From assembly GCF_000473995.1 (NCBI RefSeq), contig NC_022571.1:2325416-2389415 (forward strand): a DNA stretch of 64,000 nucleotides. Direction: 5' to 3'. Source of the DNA: Clostridium saccharobutylicum DSM 13864. Its GTDB lineage: Bacteria > Bacillota > Clostridia > Clostridiales > Clostridiaceae. Numbering within the stretch: position 1 is the first letter of the stretch; each line of letters starts with the position of its first letter. Shown piece after piece: positions 9,201 through 17,665 of the stretch. The notes beneath the pieces are model-generated. The model had not been told where the DNA came from. It ran no database searches and saw only the letters and a program-made list of their open reading frames with translations. Made by a program: the position numbers and the translations under genes.

Positions 9201-10401
9201 TATAAATAAAAATGGTGAGTACAGAGTTTTTGTGTTTACAGGTATTGATGATAGTGGAAATGCCACAATTGCTGATTTAAATAGTGGTATAGTTCCAAAG
9301 ACAGATGACAATATATATAAGCTAAGAGCAGAAGTTGGCGATGGTCACATTAAGTATTGGATTAATGATGAATTAGTTTGTGACACTAAACAACGCTATT
9401 ATGAAACAGGAAGATTTGGATTAAATGTTTATGGAGGAGCAACATCATTTAAAAATGTAAATCTTAGTAATGATGTTCTAAGTACTGAAACAAGCATTTC
9501 AGGTTCGGGTTTGACTTTTGATAATACACCAAAAGACTTACATGTTTCTGATGATAGTTATGTAGTAGATGGTGGCAAGAACAACAATGGTTTTGCAATT
9601 TCAGACCAGAATATAGATACAGGTCAAGGAACTTATACTTTAGATGTGGACTCTAAAATGTTAGGTGATTGGCATAATCAAAATCCAGCAAATGGTGATG
9701 TAGCAGGAGTTGTATTATTTGCTCAAGGCGATAATTACTTTGGAGATGGAGGAATTATAGCTAATGTTGGAAAATGGGGTCATTATAAATTGTTTGGACA
9801 AGTTCCAGATGGGAATGGCGGTATGAAAGAGGTTACATTTGCAGAGGGTGATGTTCCAGAAGCACAATATAATAGATACCATTTAAAAGTAGAGCTAAAT
9901 GGAAATCATATTATTTATTGGATAAATAATAAAAAGGTATGTGATATAACTCAGGATTATTATACAACTGGGAAATTTGGATTAAATGTATGGAATGGAG
10001 CATCGGAATTTAGAAATATAACTCTTACTAGTGATGCAGCTGTTACAGCTACAGCACCAGTAAAGGAAGAAGTTCCAGTATCAAAAGTAGCTGATACTAT
10101 AGAAGGTGATATTACCGTTACTACAGGAGCAGCTGTTACAGTTGCAGAGCCAGTAACCGGAGAAGTTCCAGTATCAACAATAGCTGATACTACAGAATAT
10201 ACAGCAACAATTACATGGAGTGAAGCTCCAGTAATATTTGAATCAAACAAAGTATACACAGCGAAAATAACAATCAGGCCAAAAGCAGGTTATACATTAA
10301 TAGGTGTGCCAAAAGACTTCTTTACAGTAGAAGGAGCAACATCAGTAACAAATGATGCTAATTCGGGAGTTATAACAGCAGTATTCCCGGCAACAAATTA
10401 A
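6238..10401 (+). CDS. Large secreted GH32 fructanase with cell-wall-binding repeats
   Basis: Extracellular fructan hydrolase (levanase/inulinase type) that would release fructose for the PTS encoded upstream. The 1387 residues start with a signal peptide (about 1-28), then five choline-binding-like repeats of W(I/V)NDNG-WYYLDNSG-MKTG type (29-150), a Ser/Asn/His-rich linker (210-245) and a FIVAR-like helical domain (250-325). The GH32 domain follows with nucleophile Asp352 in NDPNG, RDPK (484-487, Asp485) and acid/base Glu529 in ECPD, then its beta-sandwich to about 815. After that come a Big-like domain (825-905), two related beta-sandwich modules of about 165 residues (920-1080 and 1095-1265, each with a KYWIND/IYWINN-type motif) and a C-terminal repeat. 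All three catalytic acids are present, so it should be active. The substrate (levan versus inulin) is not decided by sequence. Confidence 0.93.
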   Translation: MKKLKLKLIAITVATMTVATLPSVSASAAWMQNEGNWNYLSDLGEMKTGWVNDNGAWYYLDNSGGMKTGWVNDNGAWYYLDNSGRMKTCWINDNGAWYYANNSGEMKKEWVNDNGTWYYLDNSGAMKTGWINDNGVWYFANASGVMQTGIVQVDGKTYSLDVATGAMQVGNVTINGNVYTFAQSGEAIGKDVVPSKIFNSNGVQLTATNTSGNDTNASDASNTSASSQQNSSSSSSSHHSNNSSKVSKVGLTDAITAAKTKYTAAVEGTENGQYKVGAKATFKIAIDAAQTVVDNTGSMQKDIDSAVTALASATTIFDNSINKDVNSSVATNYLENYREQYHYSPAKAWTNDPNGMVYFDGEYHLFYQYNPDASVWGPMHWGHAVSKDLIHWTELPIALTPDDGGTIYSGSAVVDKDNTSGFFDGIEGGGLVAIYTQDYKDENGNEKQKQSIAYSTDNGRTWTKYAGNPVIAADADPLNNSAFRDPKVFYNEEAGKWFMAVAGGPLRFFSSDNLKDWKPEGMDSSITTECPDFYKLEVGDTGTYKWVLSEGGRYYRVGDFKQVDGVWKFISDSDDHLPMNFAKDAYAAQTYYGTGENGTPDGRRIMINWMNNWDYCNNVAPITKTFNGSFDLQTELKLVNTDAGIRLIQQPIDEYKTLRKSPTIFNNVTISPDQPNIMSGLSGSQYEIVAEFTPDASTTEVGFKLRVGKSADQETIVKYNTQTEEVTLDRSKSGKSPSADKFLQAYSQKMGKTSDGKIQLHIFVDAASVEVYGNNGEVTGSAQIFSNRSSDGVEVYSVGGNSTATIQYYPLSGIWNNEVAGKESALVSLSEGDLGKKVGDEFTIYTATVPETAEQGVTWKFDSNILEIVNQDDKKTTFKTKGVGNTNLTATSKDQKSSKTINVSVYDSNPSSIIKDLTNFETTGDWYVKDNSYTGSSSDDGFAVAQETNVSGKVSTLKADADVSDGSTAGLVLLSKSANPKEGSIIANINKNGEYRVFVFTGIDDSGNATIADLNSGIVPKTDDNIYKLRAEVGDGHIKYWINDELVCDTKQRYYETGRFGLNVYGGATSFKNVNLSNDVLSTETSISGSGLTFDNTPKDLHVSDDSYVVDGGKNNNGFAISDQNIDTGQGTYTLDVDSKMLGDWHNQNPANGDVAGVVLFAQGDNYFGDGGIIANVGKWGHYKLFGQVPDGNGGMKEVTFAEGDVPEAQYNRYHLKVELNGNHIIYWINNKKVCDITQDYYTTGKFGLNVWNGASEFRNITLTSDAAVTATAPVKEEVPVSKVADTIEGDITVTTGAAVTVAEPVTGEVPVSTIADTTEYTATITWSEAPVIFESNKVYTAKITIRPKAGYTLIGVPKDFFTVEGATSVTNDANSGVITAVFPATN

Positions 10402-10663
10402 TTCTAAGCAAAAAGTGGTCAAGAATTAGGTATATAAGAAAATTATATAGCTAATTTTACTATAATTAATTAAGAAATTCTAAAAATTTTAAAATACTAG
10501 TTATTAATAAAATAGCATAAATAACTATATTATGATGAATTAAAGAATCATATGGCGATAGCTTAAATTTAACGGGGTTAATATAATGTATTTTACTCCA
10601 AAGTAGATGAAATTCGTATAGCTGTTAATATTATTCAAAAGTAATGAGAGAAGAGGAAAAGAA

Positions 10664-10974
10664 ATGAAAAAATTAAAGTCAAAGTTATAGTTGCAACTAC
10701 GACAATAGCAACAATAGTACATTCAATAGGAACTTCAGCAGCTTGGAAACAAAATCAAGGAAATTGGTACTATTTAGATAATTCAGGAGCAATGAAGACA
10801 GGTTGGATTAATGACAATGGTGTATGGTATTTTGCAAATGCTTCAGGAGTAATGCAAACTGGTATAGTTCAAGTTGATGGTAAGAATTATTCATTTACAA
10901 GTGTAGTCACAACAACAGGTGCAGGAGTAACAATAACAACAGATGAAAGTGAGGATGTAAAAGTAACTGATTAA
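10664..10974 (+). pseudogene. Frameshifted partial copy of the fructanase N-terminus
   Basis: The stretch repeats the start of the fructanase gene: a signal peptide beginning MKKLKSKL, one to two cell-wall-binding repeats and the VMQTGIVQVDGK segment. A one-base deletion in the signal-peptide region (TTAATAG in the parent, TTATAG here) creates a stop after eight codons. The remaining part is open only in another frame, ending in a short Thr/Val-rich tail at 10974. The repeat part is nearly identical to 6619-6710, so the duplication or a gene conversion is recent. An AGAGGAAAAG ribosome site is retained. Probably not functional. Confidence 0.75.
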
Positions 10975-11062
10975 GCTTAATTTGCATATTACAAAAAAGC
11001 AGCAGCACTCAATCATGTAAGAGAAAAAGGGCTTTATCAAAATAAATTTGATACTAGCCGAT

Positions 11063-11099
11063 AAAAAATGGATTCATTAATTTGAATCCATTTTTTTGC
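11063..11099 (+). terminator. Rho-independent terminator
   Basis: ATGGATTCA/TGAATCCAT stem with a short loop followed by a run of seven T. It closes the fructanase/duplicate region ahead of the LacI-type gene. Confidence 0.8.
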
Positions 11100-11335
11100 G
11101 CATAATATTTATATGAAAAACAAAGATATTATACCTATGCATCAAATAGGTTTCTCAATTGATTGTTAATTAGCAAGATATCATTATCTTTATTTGCACA
11201 ACTGTAGAAAAAAACGTTTGATTTTATAGCCAGAATATCTTTCATGTGCCTAAATTTGATGATAAATTATACTAAAATAAACATTATGTTGTATAATTTA
11301 ATCAAAGTATATTAAAAATGTAAGGAGAAAGAAAA

Positions 11336-12313
11336 ATGGCCACCATTAAAGATGTTGCAAAAAAAGCAGGTGTGTCTGTTGGATCTGTATCAAGATTTAT
11401 AAACAATTTTGAAGTGAAACCTAAAACAAGACTTGCAATAGAAAAAGCTATAAAGGAACTTGATTATGAACCAAATATTTATGCTAGAGGATTTAAAGTT
11501 AATAAAACCAATACAATTGCTCTTATAATTCCAACAGTATGGAATCCATTTTTTGGAGAATTAGCTTTTAATATAGAAAAAAGTTTAAGAGATTATGGTA
11601 TGAAGATGATATTGTGTAATTCAGGAAATGATTATGAAATTGAATTACAGTATATAACTATGGCAAAACAGAATAAAGTTGATGGAATTATTTCAATAAC
11701 TTATAGTGATGTAGATAAATATGTACATTCAAATATGCCAATAATAAGTATTGATAGGTATTTTTCCGAAGATATAACATATGTAACTAGTGATAATTTT
11801 GAAGGAGGGAGAATGGCAGCTGAAGAGTTGATGAAAAGTGGTTGTAAAAGTATAGCATTTATAGGGCGAGGGTCAAAAATAGATAATGCTACAAGAAACA
11901 GAAAAAAAGGTTTCGTAAATTATTGTGAAGAAAATCACATACATTATGAAATTTGTGATTCATTGGGAGAATCACAAAATTTCAAAAAAAAATTAGATAA
12001 ATTTCTATATGATAATTTGAAAAATGTTAAAAAAATTGATGGAATATTTACAGTAACTGATGAACATGCATTTAAAGTAATTGGAAAATTAAACAAGTTG
12101 AATGTTGATGTACCTGAGGATGTACAAATAATAGGATATGATGGAATTAAATCACATAATAACGATACAATTAAAATATCGACTATAAGGCAACCTATTG
12201 AAAGCATAGCTAATGAGTCTGTAAAAGCATTAATTAATATAATTAATAATAAAGAAATAGAAAAGGAAATAATACTACCAGTAAGGTTCATAAAAGGGTT
12301 CACAACTAAATAA
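11336..12313 (+). CDS. LacI/GalR-family transcriptional repressor (ScrR-like)
   Basis: DNA-binding regulator of sugar genes. The 325 residues begin with a classical LacI helix-turn-helix (TIKDVAKKAGVSVGSVSRFI) and hinge (PNIYARGFKVNKTNTIALII), followed by a periplasmic-binding-like effector domain to the end. The ribosome site is AAGGAGAAAG before ATG. The next transcription unit (from 12738) has a promoter overlapped by a perfect TGAAACGTTTCA palindrome, a typical LacI-family operator. Repression of that sucrose operon is therefore likely. The operon itself is decayed, so the regulator may be an orphan. Confidence 0.88.
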   Translation: MATIKDVAKKAGVSVGSVSRFINNFEVKPKTRLAIEKAIKELDYEPNIYARGFKVNKTNTIALIIPTVWNPFFGELAFNIEKSLRDYGMKMILCNSGNDYEIELQYITMAKQNKVDGIISITYSDVDKYVHSNMPIISIDRYFSEDITYVTSDNFEGGRMAAEELMKSGCKSIAFIGRGSKIDNATRNRKKGFVNYCEENHIHYEICDSLGESQNFKKKLDKFLYDNLKNVKKIDGIFTVTDEHAFKVIGKLNKLNVDVPEDVQIIGYDGIKSHNNDTIKISTIRQPIESIANESVKALINIINNKEIEKEIILPVRFIKGFTTK

Positions 12314-12327
12314 AATTATATATTATT

Positions 12328-12494
12328 CTAGGCTCATGAAAGAAAATAACAAGTCCAAAATGCCATGATTATTCTTCAATCAGGCAAGGAAGCAGATTGG
12401 TCTCATAGCTGGCTTATTAGGGTAATCTGCTAACGAAGCATGATGGAAAATAGACTTGGCAGATGTACTTGTTATTTTTTTGATTGTGCCTTAA
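12328..12494. repeat. Dispersed structured repeat, family R, copy 1
   Basis: The element begins near TAGGCTCATGAAAGAAAATAACAAGTCC and ends with GTACTTGTTATTTTTTTGATTGTGCCTTAA. These ends are inverted repeats of each other. The interior is a long imperfect palindrome (TCAATCAGGCAAGGAAG..., TCTCATAG, ...CATGATGGAAAATAGACTTGGCA). Related copies lie at 21137-21298, 24205-24370 and 29903-30030. It fills the gap between the LacI-type gene and the sucrose promoter. Confidence 0.8.
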
Positions 12495-12737
12495 GTTGAA
12501 GTAAGAATTTAATAATTAAATTCTATTTCAGGTTTTTTACTTGACTTAATTATAATGTAAACTTAATTTGATTCAGACTAGGAGATTTAAAATTAAACAT
12601 AAATGAAAATATGTACTGAATGGACAAATAATGTGAAATTTTTTATAAACAATCATTTAATTTTAATAACGAATATTTTAAGTAGAAATTAATAAATAAA
12701 AATGATAAATAAAAAATGAAAATGGTGTAAATAATGC

Positions 12738-12766
12738 TTGACTAGGATTAATTTTCGTAATATATT
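12738..12766 (+). promoter_or_regulatory. Sigma-A promoter of the decayed sucrose operon
   Basis: TTGACT (12738-12743) and TATATT (12761-12766) are separated by 17 bases. The promoter lies immediately upstream of the LacI-type operator and of the remnant PTS/GH32 genes. Confidence 0.7.
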
Positions 12767-12779
12767 TAACATATAAAAA

Positions 12780-12791
12780 TGAAACGTTTCA
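12780..12791. promoter_or_regulatory. LacI-family operator
   Basis: Perfect 12-bp palindrome TGAAACGTTTCA with the central CG typical of LacI/GalR and CcpA sites. It lies just downstream of the -10 box, overlapping the expected transcription start. A block here would stop transcription of the sucrose genes. The neighbouring LacI-type protein is the likely ligand, CcpA the alternative. Confidence 0.75.
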
Positions 12792-12812
12792 ATTTTATAA
12801 AAGGGAGTGTGA

Positions 12813-12915
12813 ATGGAAAATTTTGAAATGTATTAGCTATAAATATTGCTAAAGTTGGGTAGCGAGGTACAGTTTTACCTGTAATAGTATCATCATTTGT
12901 ATTAGCAAAATTAGA
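12813..12915 (+). pseudogene. Remnant of a sucrose-type PTS EIIBC gene
   Basis: Behind an AAAGGGAG ribosome site an ATG opens a reading frame that stops after eight codons. A downstream stretch reads GTVLPVIVSSFVLAKLE, which matches the conserved EIIC segment of sucrose/beta-glucoside PTS permeases, but it is preceded by a TAG and joined directly to a GH32 fragment. More than a kilobase of the gene has evidently been deleted. The position, behind a LacI-controlled promoter and before a GH32 sucrose hydrolase, fits scrA. Confidence 0.6.
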
Positions 12916-14047
12916 ATGCAAATTACGATAAAGTATTGGCACCATCTTTCATCTAAGGACTTAGTAAATTGGAAAGATTGTGGCATTGCATTAGAACCAG
13001 ATAGATATTTTGATAGTTATGGAGTGTTTTCAGGTACAGGTTTAGTCAAGGATAATAAATTGTATTTATTTTATACAGGAAATACAAGAGATAAAGATTG
13101 GATTAGACATCCATATCAATGTTTAGCAATAATGGATAAAGATAGTCAAATTAAAAAAATGGATAAGCCAATAATAGATAGGCAGCCAGATGGATATACA
13201 GATAATTTTAGAGATCCGAAGGTATTCAAAAAGAAAGATAAATACTATTGCTTAATAGGGGCAGAGATTAAAGATAATCAAGGAACAATAGTTTATTATG
13301 AATCAGATGATGTACTGTCTTGGAAATTTAGAGGAGAAATAATTACTAAGTTCAAAGGTAATAGTGGATTTATGTGGGAGTGTCCAGATTATTTTGAATT
13401 TGAAGATAAAGGAATATTAATGTTTTCACCACAAGGAATTGAACCAGATGGCGACAAATATTTAAATATATTTCAATCTGGATATTTAGTGGGAGATAAA
13501 ATTAATTTTGAAGATGGAGTATTTAATCATACAGAATTTACTGAATTAGATAGAGGCTTTGATTTTTATGCACCTCAAACAATGGAAGATGAGAATGGAA
13601 GAATTAAAACGTTTCAGAAAAGAAAAGAGAGAAATGTCATTTAAATTAAAAGATGAAGAAATGACATTAGATAACTTTAATGAAACAACATATGAAATTA
13701 TTTGTGATTTTGATAATTTCAGCGGTGAAAGAATAGGCCTAAAGCTTAGAACAGGTAAAGACGAAGAAACAGTATTTTATTATGATTTAGAAGATAAAAA
13801 ACTTGTTTTAGATCGTAGTAAATCAGGAAAGTTGTGTACTGAGGAATATGGGGTCGTTAGGAAATGTGCCATGGATTGCAAGAGATTAAAACTGCAGATA
13901 TTTGTTGATACATCATCAATTGAAATATTCGTTAATGATGGAGAAGAAGTATTTACAAGCAGAATATTTACCAAAAGAGATAGTAATGGAATTAGCTTTT
14001 TTGCTAATGGAAGCACAAATCTAAAAGCGAATATTTGGAATATATAA
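12916..14047 (+). pseudogene. Decayed GH32 sucrose-6-phosphate hydrolase
   Basis: Two out-of-register pieces (12916-13644 and about 13637-14047) together resemble a cytoplasmic GH32 sucrose hydrolase. The first begins at KYWHHLSSKDLVNW, so the family's N-terminal segment with the NDPNG nucleophile is missing. It retains FRDPKVF and WECPDYF. The second starts with FKLKDEEMTLDNF and carries the C-terminal beta-sandwich with VLDRSKSG and FVDTSSIEIFVNDGE. Between them the usual GRRIMIGWM region is lost and the frame shifts. With no nucleophile the product cannot be an active GH32 enzyme. Confidence 0.8.
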
Positions 14048-14140
14048 ATATGGAAGCTCTAATATATTTTGTGTTAATATGTATGATTTAAAGATAACCT
14101 TAATGTTTATTAAAAAATAAACATTGGTCTTTAGTAAAGT

Positions 14141-14178
14141 AAATGCATATGTTAATGTGTTAACATATGCATTTAAAT
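14141..14178 (+). terminator. Hairpin, likely terminator of the sucrose operon
   Basis: AAATGCATATGTTAA and TTAACATATGCATTT form a 15-bp perfect stem around a 4-base loop, followed by an A/T-rich tail. A smaller AATGTTTATT/AATAAACATT hairpin precedes it at 14103-14126. Together they close the sucrose remnant transcript. Confidence 0.6.
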
Positions 14179-14408
14179 TTAACTATTGATATCTAAATTT
14201 AAATTATGCAAAAGTATTTATGTGGTTTGTCATTGAGACAACATTACAGGGAATTTTATATCGTTAGGAAATATAGTATTACTATTGTTTAGGTTATTGA
14301 ATAAACTAACTGTTGCAATTTCAATTTATTAAATAAGTATATATGATAGTGATAATAAAGATGAGATTATAAAATATACTGATCAAAAATAATATGGGGA
14401 GGTGTATT

Positions 14409-14579
14409 TTGAATAACGCTAAATATGAAAAAGAATTAGAAGATTTAAGAGAAAAACTTAACAAGGATGTTGTTAAATACATAGAGCATGGAAGTAAAGA
14501 AGAATATAAAGATTTATTAACTAAGAGTAGGGAACTTGATGAGGCTATAGTTAAACATATCAAGAGTCTTAACAAATAA
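14409..14579 (+). CDS. Spo0E-family aspartyl-phosphate phosphatase-like small protein
   Basis: Small protein of 56 residues, two-helix in type, containing SRELDEAIVKHI. This fits the Spo0E-family motif S-x-x-L-D-x-x-(I/V), whose members dephosphorylate Spo0A-P and so restrain sporulation. The start chosen is TTG at 14409, six bases after a GGGGAGG ribosome site; an in-frame ATG at 14394 lies before that site and cannot use it. It is a monocistronic gene. Whether the partner is Spo0A or another response regulator is unknown. Confidence 0.7.
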   Translation: MNNAKYEKELEDLREKLNKDVVKYIEHGSKEEYKDLLTKSRELDEAIVKHIKSLNK

Positions 14580-15044
14580 GTTTGGAGTTATAAATTTGAA
14601 ACTATTAAAGTAATGAAATGGTAGAGCTCTTTTTTACGCTACTCTAGATGGAGCAGATATTTTATTTTATACAGGCAAAGAGGCTATAATTAATGTTAAG
14701 AAACATGAAACTATTTTAGAAGTGATTAGAAATAATTTTTAATTACTTCTTTGTTGATAATCAATTAAATTGAGTCAAACATTAATAATACTAATTATTC
14801 ACGTTACTATATCATCTGAATTAGCATCACAAACAATATTATATAAGTTTTTATTATGAATTTTAGAAATAGAGGATAGGCTTATTTTGTGAGTGTATCC
14901 TCTATTTTCATTAAAAATCAGTAACGTTCTTAGCAGTAAGCTTAGCATCAGACTTATTAACAAAGCTGTCAGCATTAGTCGCAAAAATGTCTTTTGATAG
15001 AACTGATATGTCCAGAATTTGATTATTATTAATTTAGATGATAT
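14580..15044. other. Intergenic stretch with a short coding relic
   Basis: About 460 bp without a complete gene. At 14650-14741 an open stretch with no start reads DGADILFYTGKEAIINVKKH and ends in TAA; it looks like the tail of a lost gene, but I do not recognise the family. Nothing else clear was seen. Confidence 0.35.
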
Positions 15045-15073
15045 AATTACCTAGGTAATTATTACTTAGGTAA
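15045..15073. promoter_or_regulatory. MarR-type operator pair
   Basis: A perfect 16-bp palindrome AATTACCTAGGTAATT (15045-15060) is followed directly by a second, imperfect copy TTACTTAGGTAA (15062-15073). They lie 20-50 bp before the MarR-family start codon, the usual place for autorepression. Confidence 0.75.
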
Positions 15074-15095
15074 TTAAATAGGAGGTGAAATAAAA

Positions 15096-15503
15096 TTGAA
15101 TTTATATGGTCATAAAGTGAATCAGCTGGCTAGAAATTTTACAAAGAAATTAAATGAGAAAATTTCTCCCCTTGGTTTATATTCTTCACAATGGGGTATT
15201 GCATTATACTTATATGAAAAAAAGCAATGTACACAAATTGAATTGTGTCAATATCTTGGCGTAGAAGCACCTACAATTACTAGGACATTAACTAGGATGG
15301 AAGAAATGGGATTGGTAATCCGAAATGAGGGAAAGGATAAGCGCGAAAGACTTATAAAGCTTACAGAAAAAGCGTATGAAATGTTCTCTAAATGGCATGA
15401 AGCTGCTCAAAGCTTAGAAATAGAAGCTATAAATAATATTAATGAAGATGAACTAGAGATTTTTAATAATGTTTTAGCAAAAATGATGAAGAACTTAGAA
15501 TAG
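15096..15503 (+). CDS. MarR-family transcriptional regulator
   Basis: Winged-helix repressor of 135 residues. The DNA-binding part is recognisable as QIELCQYLGVEAPTITRTLTRMEEMGLV followed by the wing RNEGKDKRERLIKLT. The start is TTG at 15096 behind a strong AGGAGGTG. The tandem palindromes at 15045-15073 are its likely operators, giving autoregulation and control of the exporter gene 53 bp downstream. The usual ligand class is phenolic or other aromatic compounds, which is inference from the FUSC partner. Confidence 0.9.
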   Translation: MNLYGHKVNQLARNFTKKLNEKISPLGLYSSQWGIALYLYEKKQCTQIELCQYLGVEAPTITRTLTRMEEMGLVIRNEGKDKRERLIKLTEKAYEMFSKWHEAAQSLEIEAINNINEDELEIFNNVLAKMMKNLE

Positions 15504-15556
15504 AGTAGAAATATAAGTTTGACAAGAAAATATAAATCAATAAAAAAGGAGCACAC

Positions 15557-17458
15557 ATGGATACAACTATAATAAAACAAGCATTTAAGATTAATAAAAC
15601 TCCTTTTCCTTGGCAAAAAGCAATAAATGCTGCAATTTGTGCAGGGGTTCCAGTAATTATCGGTATCTTAGTAAATCAACTACATTTAGGGTTATTGGCG
15701 GGGATGGGGAGCTTTTCATATCTATATGTTTTACATCAACCGTATGCTCAGCGTGCAAAAAAAATATTTTTTACTACTATTGGTATTAGTCTTTCAGTTG
15801 CACTTGGTACGTTATCAGCACCATATCCAGTACTTATTATTTTAATAGTTGGTTTGATTGGAGCAATTGTAACTTTTATATTTGGCATACTTAAAATACA
15901 AGGTCCATCTGCAATTTTTTTTGTATTAAGTTTTGTAATGACAGCAGGAATGCCTGTTAATACTACAGAAGTTTTTATACGAACTTCTGTAGTACTTATG
16001 GCTGGGATTTTTTCATGGATAATTAGTATGGCAGGGTATTTTTTTAATCCACATGGTCCTGAAATAAAAACTCTTAAGAAACTTTATTTAGCTTTAGCAG
16101 AATTTAGCGAAGCTATTGGTGATGAAAATATTAAGAATGTACGAAATCGTACAGTTAATGCCTTAAGAGAAGCTGAGGAAACTCTTTTAACAGGTTACAT
16201 TCCATGGAAGAATTCATTCTTGTTTAATCGTTTATCACTTTTAAATGAAGAAGCTAATAAATTGTTTTTAGAAATGCTTGAGTTGCATGCTAATAAAAAC
16301 ATTAAAGTGCCAAAAGAACTTAGTGACACGATAAGAAAATTATCCATGGCAATTGAACTAAAGGATGGAGAAACAATTAAAATAGATCCACCATCTCAAA
16401 AGCTAGATGAGGATTATGATAATTTTTTAGAAATAATTTATGATGCTGAGGCGATTATAAACATACCATTAACATACATTGGGAAGGGAATCAAAATTTC
16501 AAAACCTTCGCTTATGATGAAATTTACTAGAGCCTGCAATAAAGATTCAATAGTGTTTATTAATGCAGTTAGATATGGAATTGTTCTTTCAATATCAGCT
16601 ATAATATCTTTTAGTTTTCCATTTGCCAGACCATACTGGATTCCTCTATCATGTTGTGCGGTCATGTCAGGTTCAACTGTTATGGCAACATTTCATAGAG
16701 CAATTCAGCGTTCTTGTGGCACAATTATTGGATTAATGATAGCTATTATTATTTTGAAATTCCAGCCAGAAGGCTTCATGATAGTTATAATTAATATGCT
16801 TTTAACAGCAATAACAGAACTTTTTATTATGAAAAATTATGCTGTAGCAGCGGTATTTATAACGCCAAATGCCTTACTTATAGCAGAAGCATCAACTCAA
16901 ATACATAATGTTACTTATTTTGCAACAGCACGTATTACGGATATATTGATTGGATCTGCCATTGGATTAATTGGCACATACATTATTGGACGTCGTTCAG
17001 CCTCTAGTCGATTACCAGATTTAATAGTGAAATTAATACGTAGTCAGGCTAGAGTATTAGTTCGATTGGCAACTAACAATAAAGAAAATAATAGTGATAG
17101 TACAAAATGGATAAAAGAAAAAATGGGAATAAACCTTATGAACTTTAAAACTGCCTATAATACAGCATTAGGTGAGATTCCTCATAATGAGGAAATGCTT
17201 GAAATGATGTGGCCAGCATTTTTCTCCTTAGAACATATTAGCTACTTGCTTGATCAATACTGCACAACAAAGGGATATTTAATTTTATCTGATGAAGATT
17301 TAGCCCAACTTCTTCTTGTATTAGAAACAATGGCAACATCTATTGAACAGAAGAAAACAATAAAACCTAAACAAATTTCTATTATAGACGAAATACCTCA
17401 AATTTGTGAAGAAATTAATGCAGTTCAAGAAGCACTGACTATGAATAGTGCGTGGTAA
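15557..17458 (+). CDS. FUSC-family membrane protein (aromatic compound exporter-like)
   Basis: Integral membrane protein of 633 residues, related to the fusaric-acid resistance/aromatic acid exporter family. Two blocks of hydrophobic helices (about 20-155 and 335-480) flank a cytosolic helical region, and a long soluble C-terminal part follows; this two-block layout is typical of FUSC proteins. The ribosome site is AAAAAAGGAG. The MarR regulator gene directly upstream suggests induction by the exported compound. A tannase-like gene lies about 8.5 kb away, so plant phenolics are a plausible substrate, but this is conjecture. Confidence 0.8.
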   Translation: MDTTIIKQAFKINKTPFPWQKAINAAICAGVPVIIGILVNQLHLGLLAGMGSFSYLYVLHQPYAQRAKKIFFTTIGISLSVALGTLSAPYPVLIILIVGLIGAIVTFIFGILKIQGPSAIFFVLSFVMTAGMPVNTTEVFIRTSVVLMAGIFSWIISMAGYFFNPHGPEIKTLKKLYLALAEFSEAIGDENIKNVRNRTVNALREAEETLLTGYIPWKNSFLFNRLSLLNEEANKLFLEMLELHANKNIKVPKELSDTIRKLSMAIELKDGETIKIDPPSQKLDEDYDNFLEIIYDAEAIINIPLTYIGKGIKISKPSLMMKFTRACNKDSIVFINAVRYGIVLSISAIISFSFPFARPYWIPLSCCAVMSGSTVMATFHRAIQRSCGTIIGLMIAIIILKFQPEGFMIVIINMLLTAITELFIMKNYAVAAVFITPNALLIAEASTQIHNVTYFATARITDILIGSAIGLIGTYIIGRRSASSRLPDLIVKLIRSQARVLVRLATNNKENNSDSTKWIKEKMGINLMNFKTAYNTALGEIPHNEEMLEMMWPAFFSLEHISYLLDQYCTTKGYLILSDEDLAQLLLVLETMATSIEQKKTIKPKQISIIDEIPQICEEINAVQEALTMNSAW

Positions 17459-17665
17459 AAAAGTTTAATGCTTAAATCGAAATGATTTGTTATGAAAATA
17501 GCAGGTTTTAAAGGTCGTGCTTTAATTCAATAAAATAAGAACTATGATTTTAATATAAAGAGAATATTGTTATATTACAATTGCTAATAAGATTATATTA
17601 TAAAGAATTTTTTTAAAAAGAAAGTAAATACTAATAAATATAATAACTAGTATGAGGTGAAAAAA

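Noticed and set aside
10792..10974. 60-codon frame as an independent gene
   Set aside because: It begins inside a wall-binding repeat of a frameshifted copy and has no ribosome site; annotated as part of a pseudogene.
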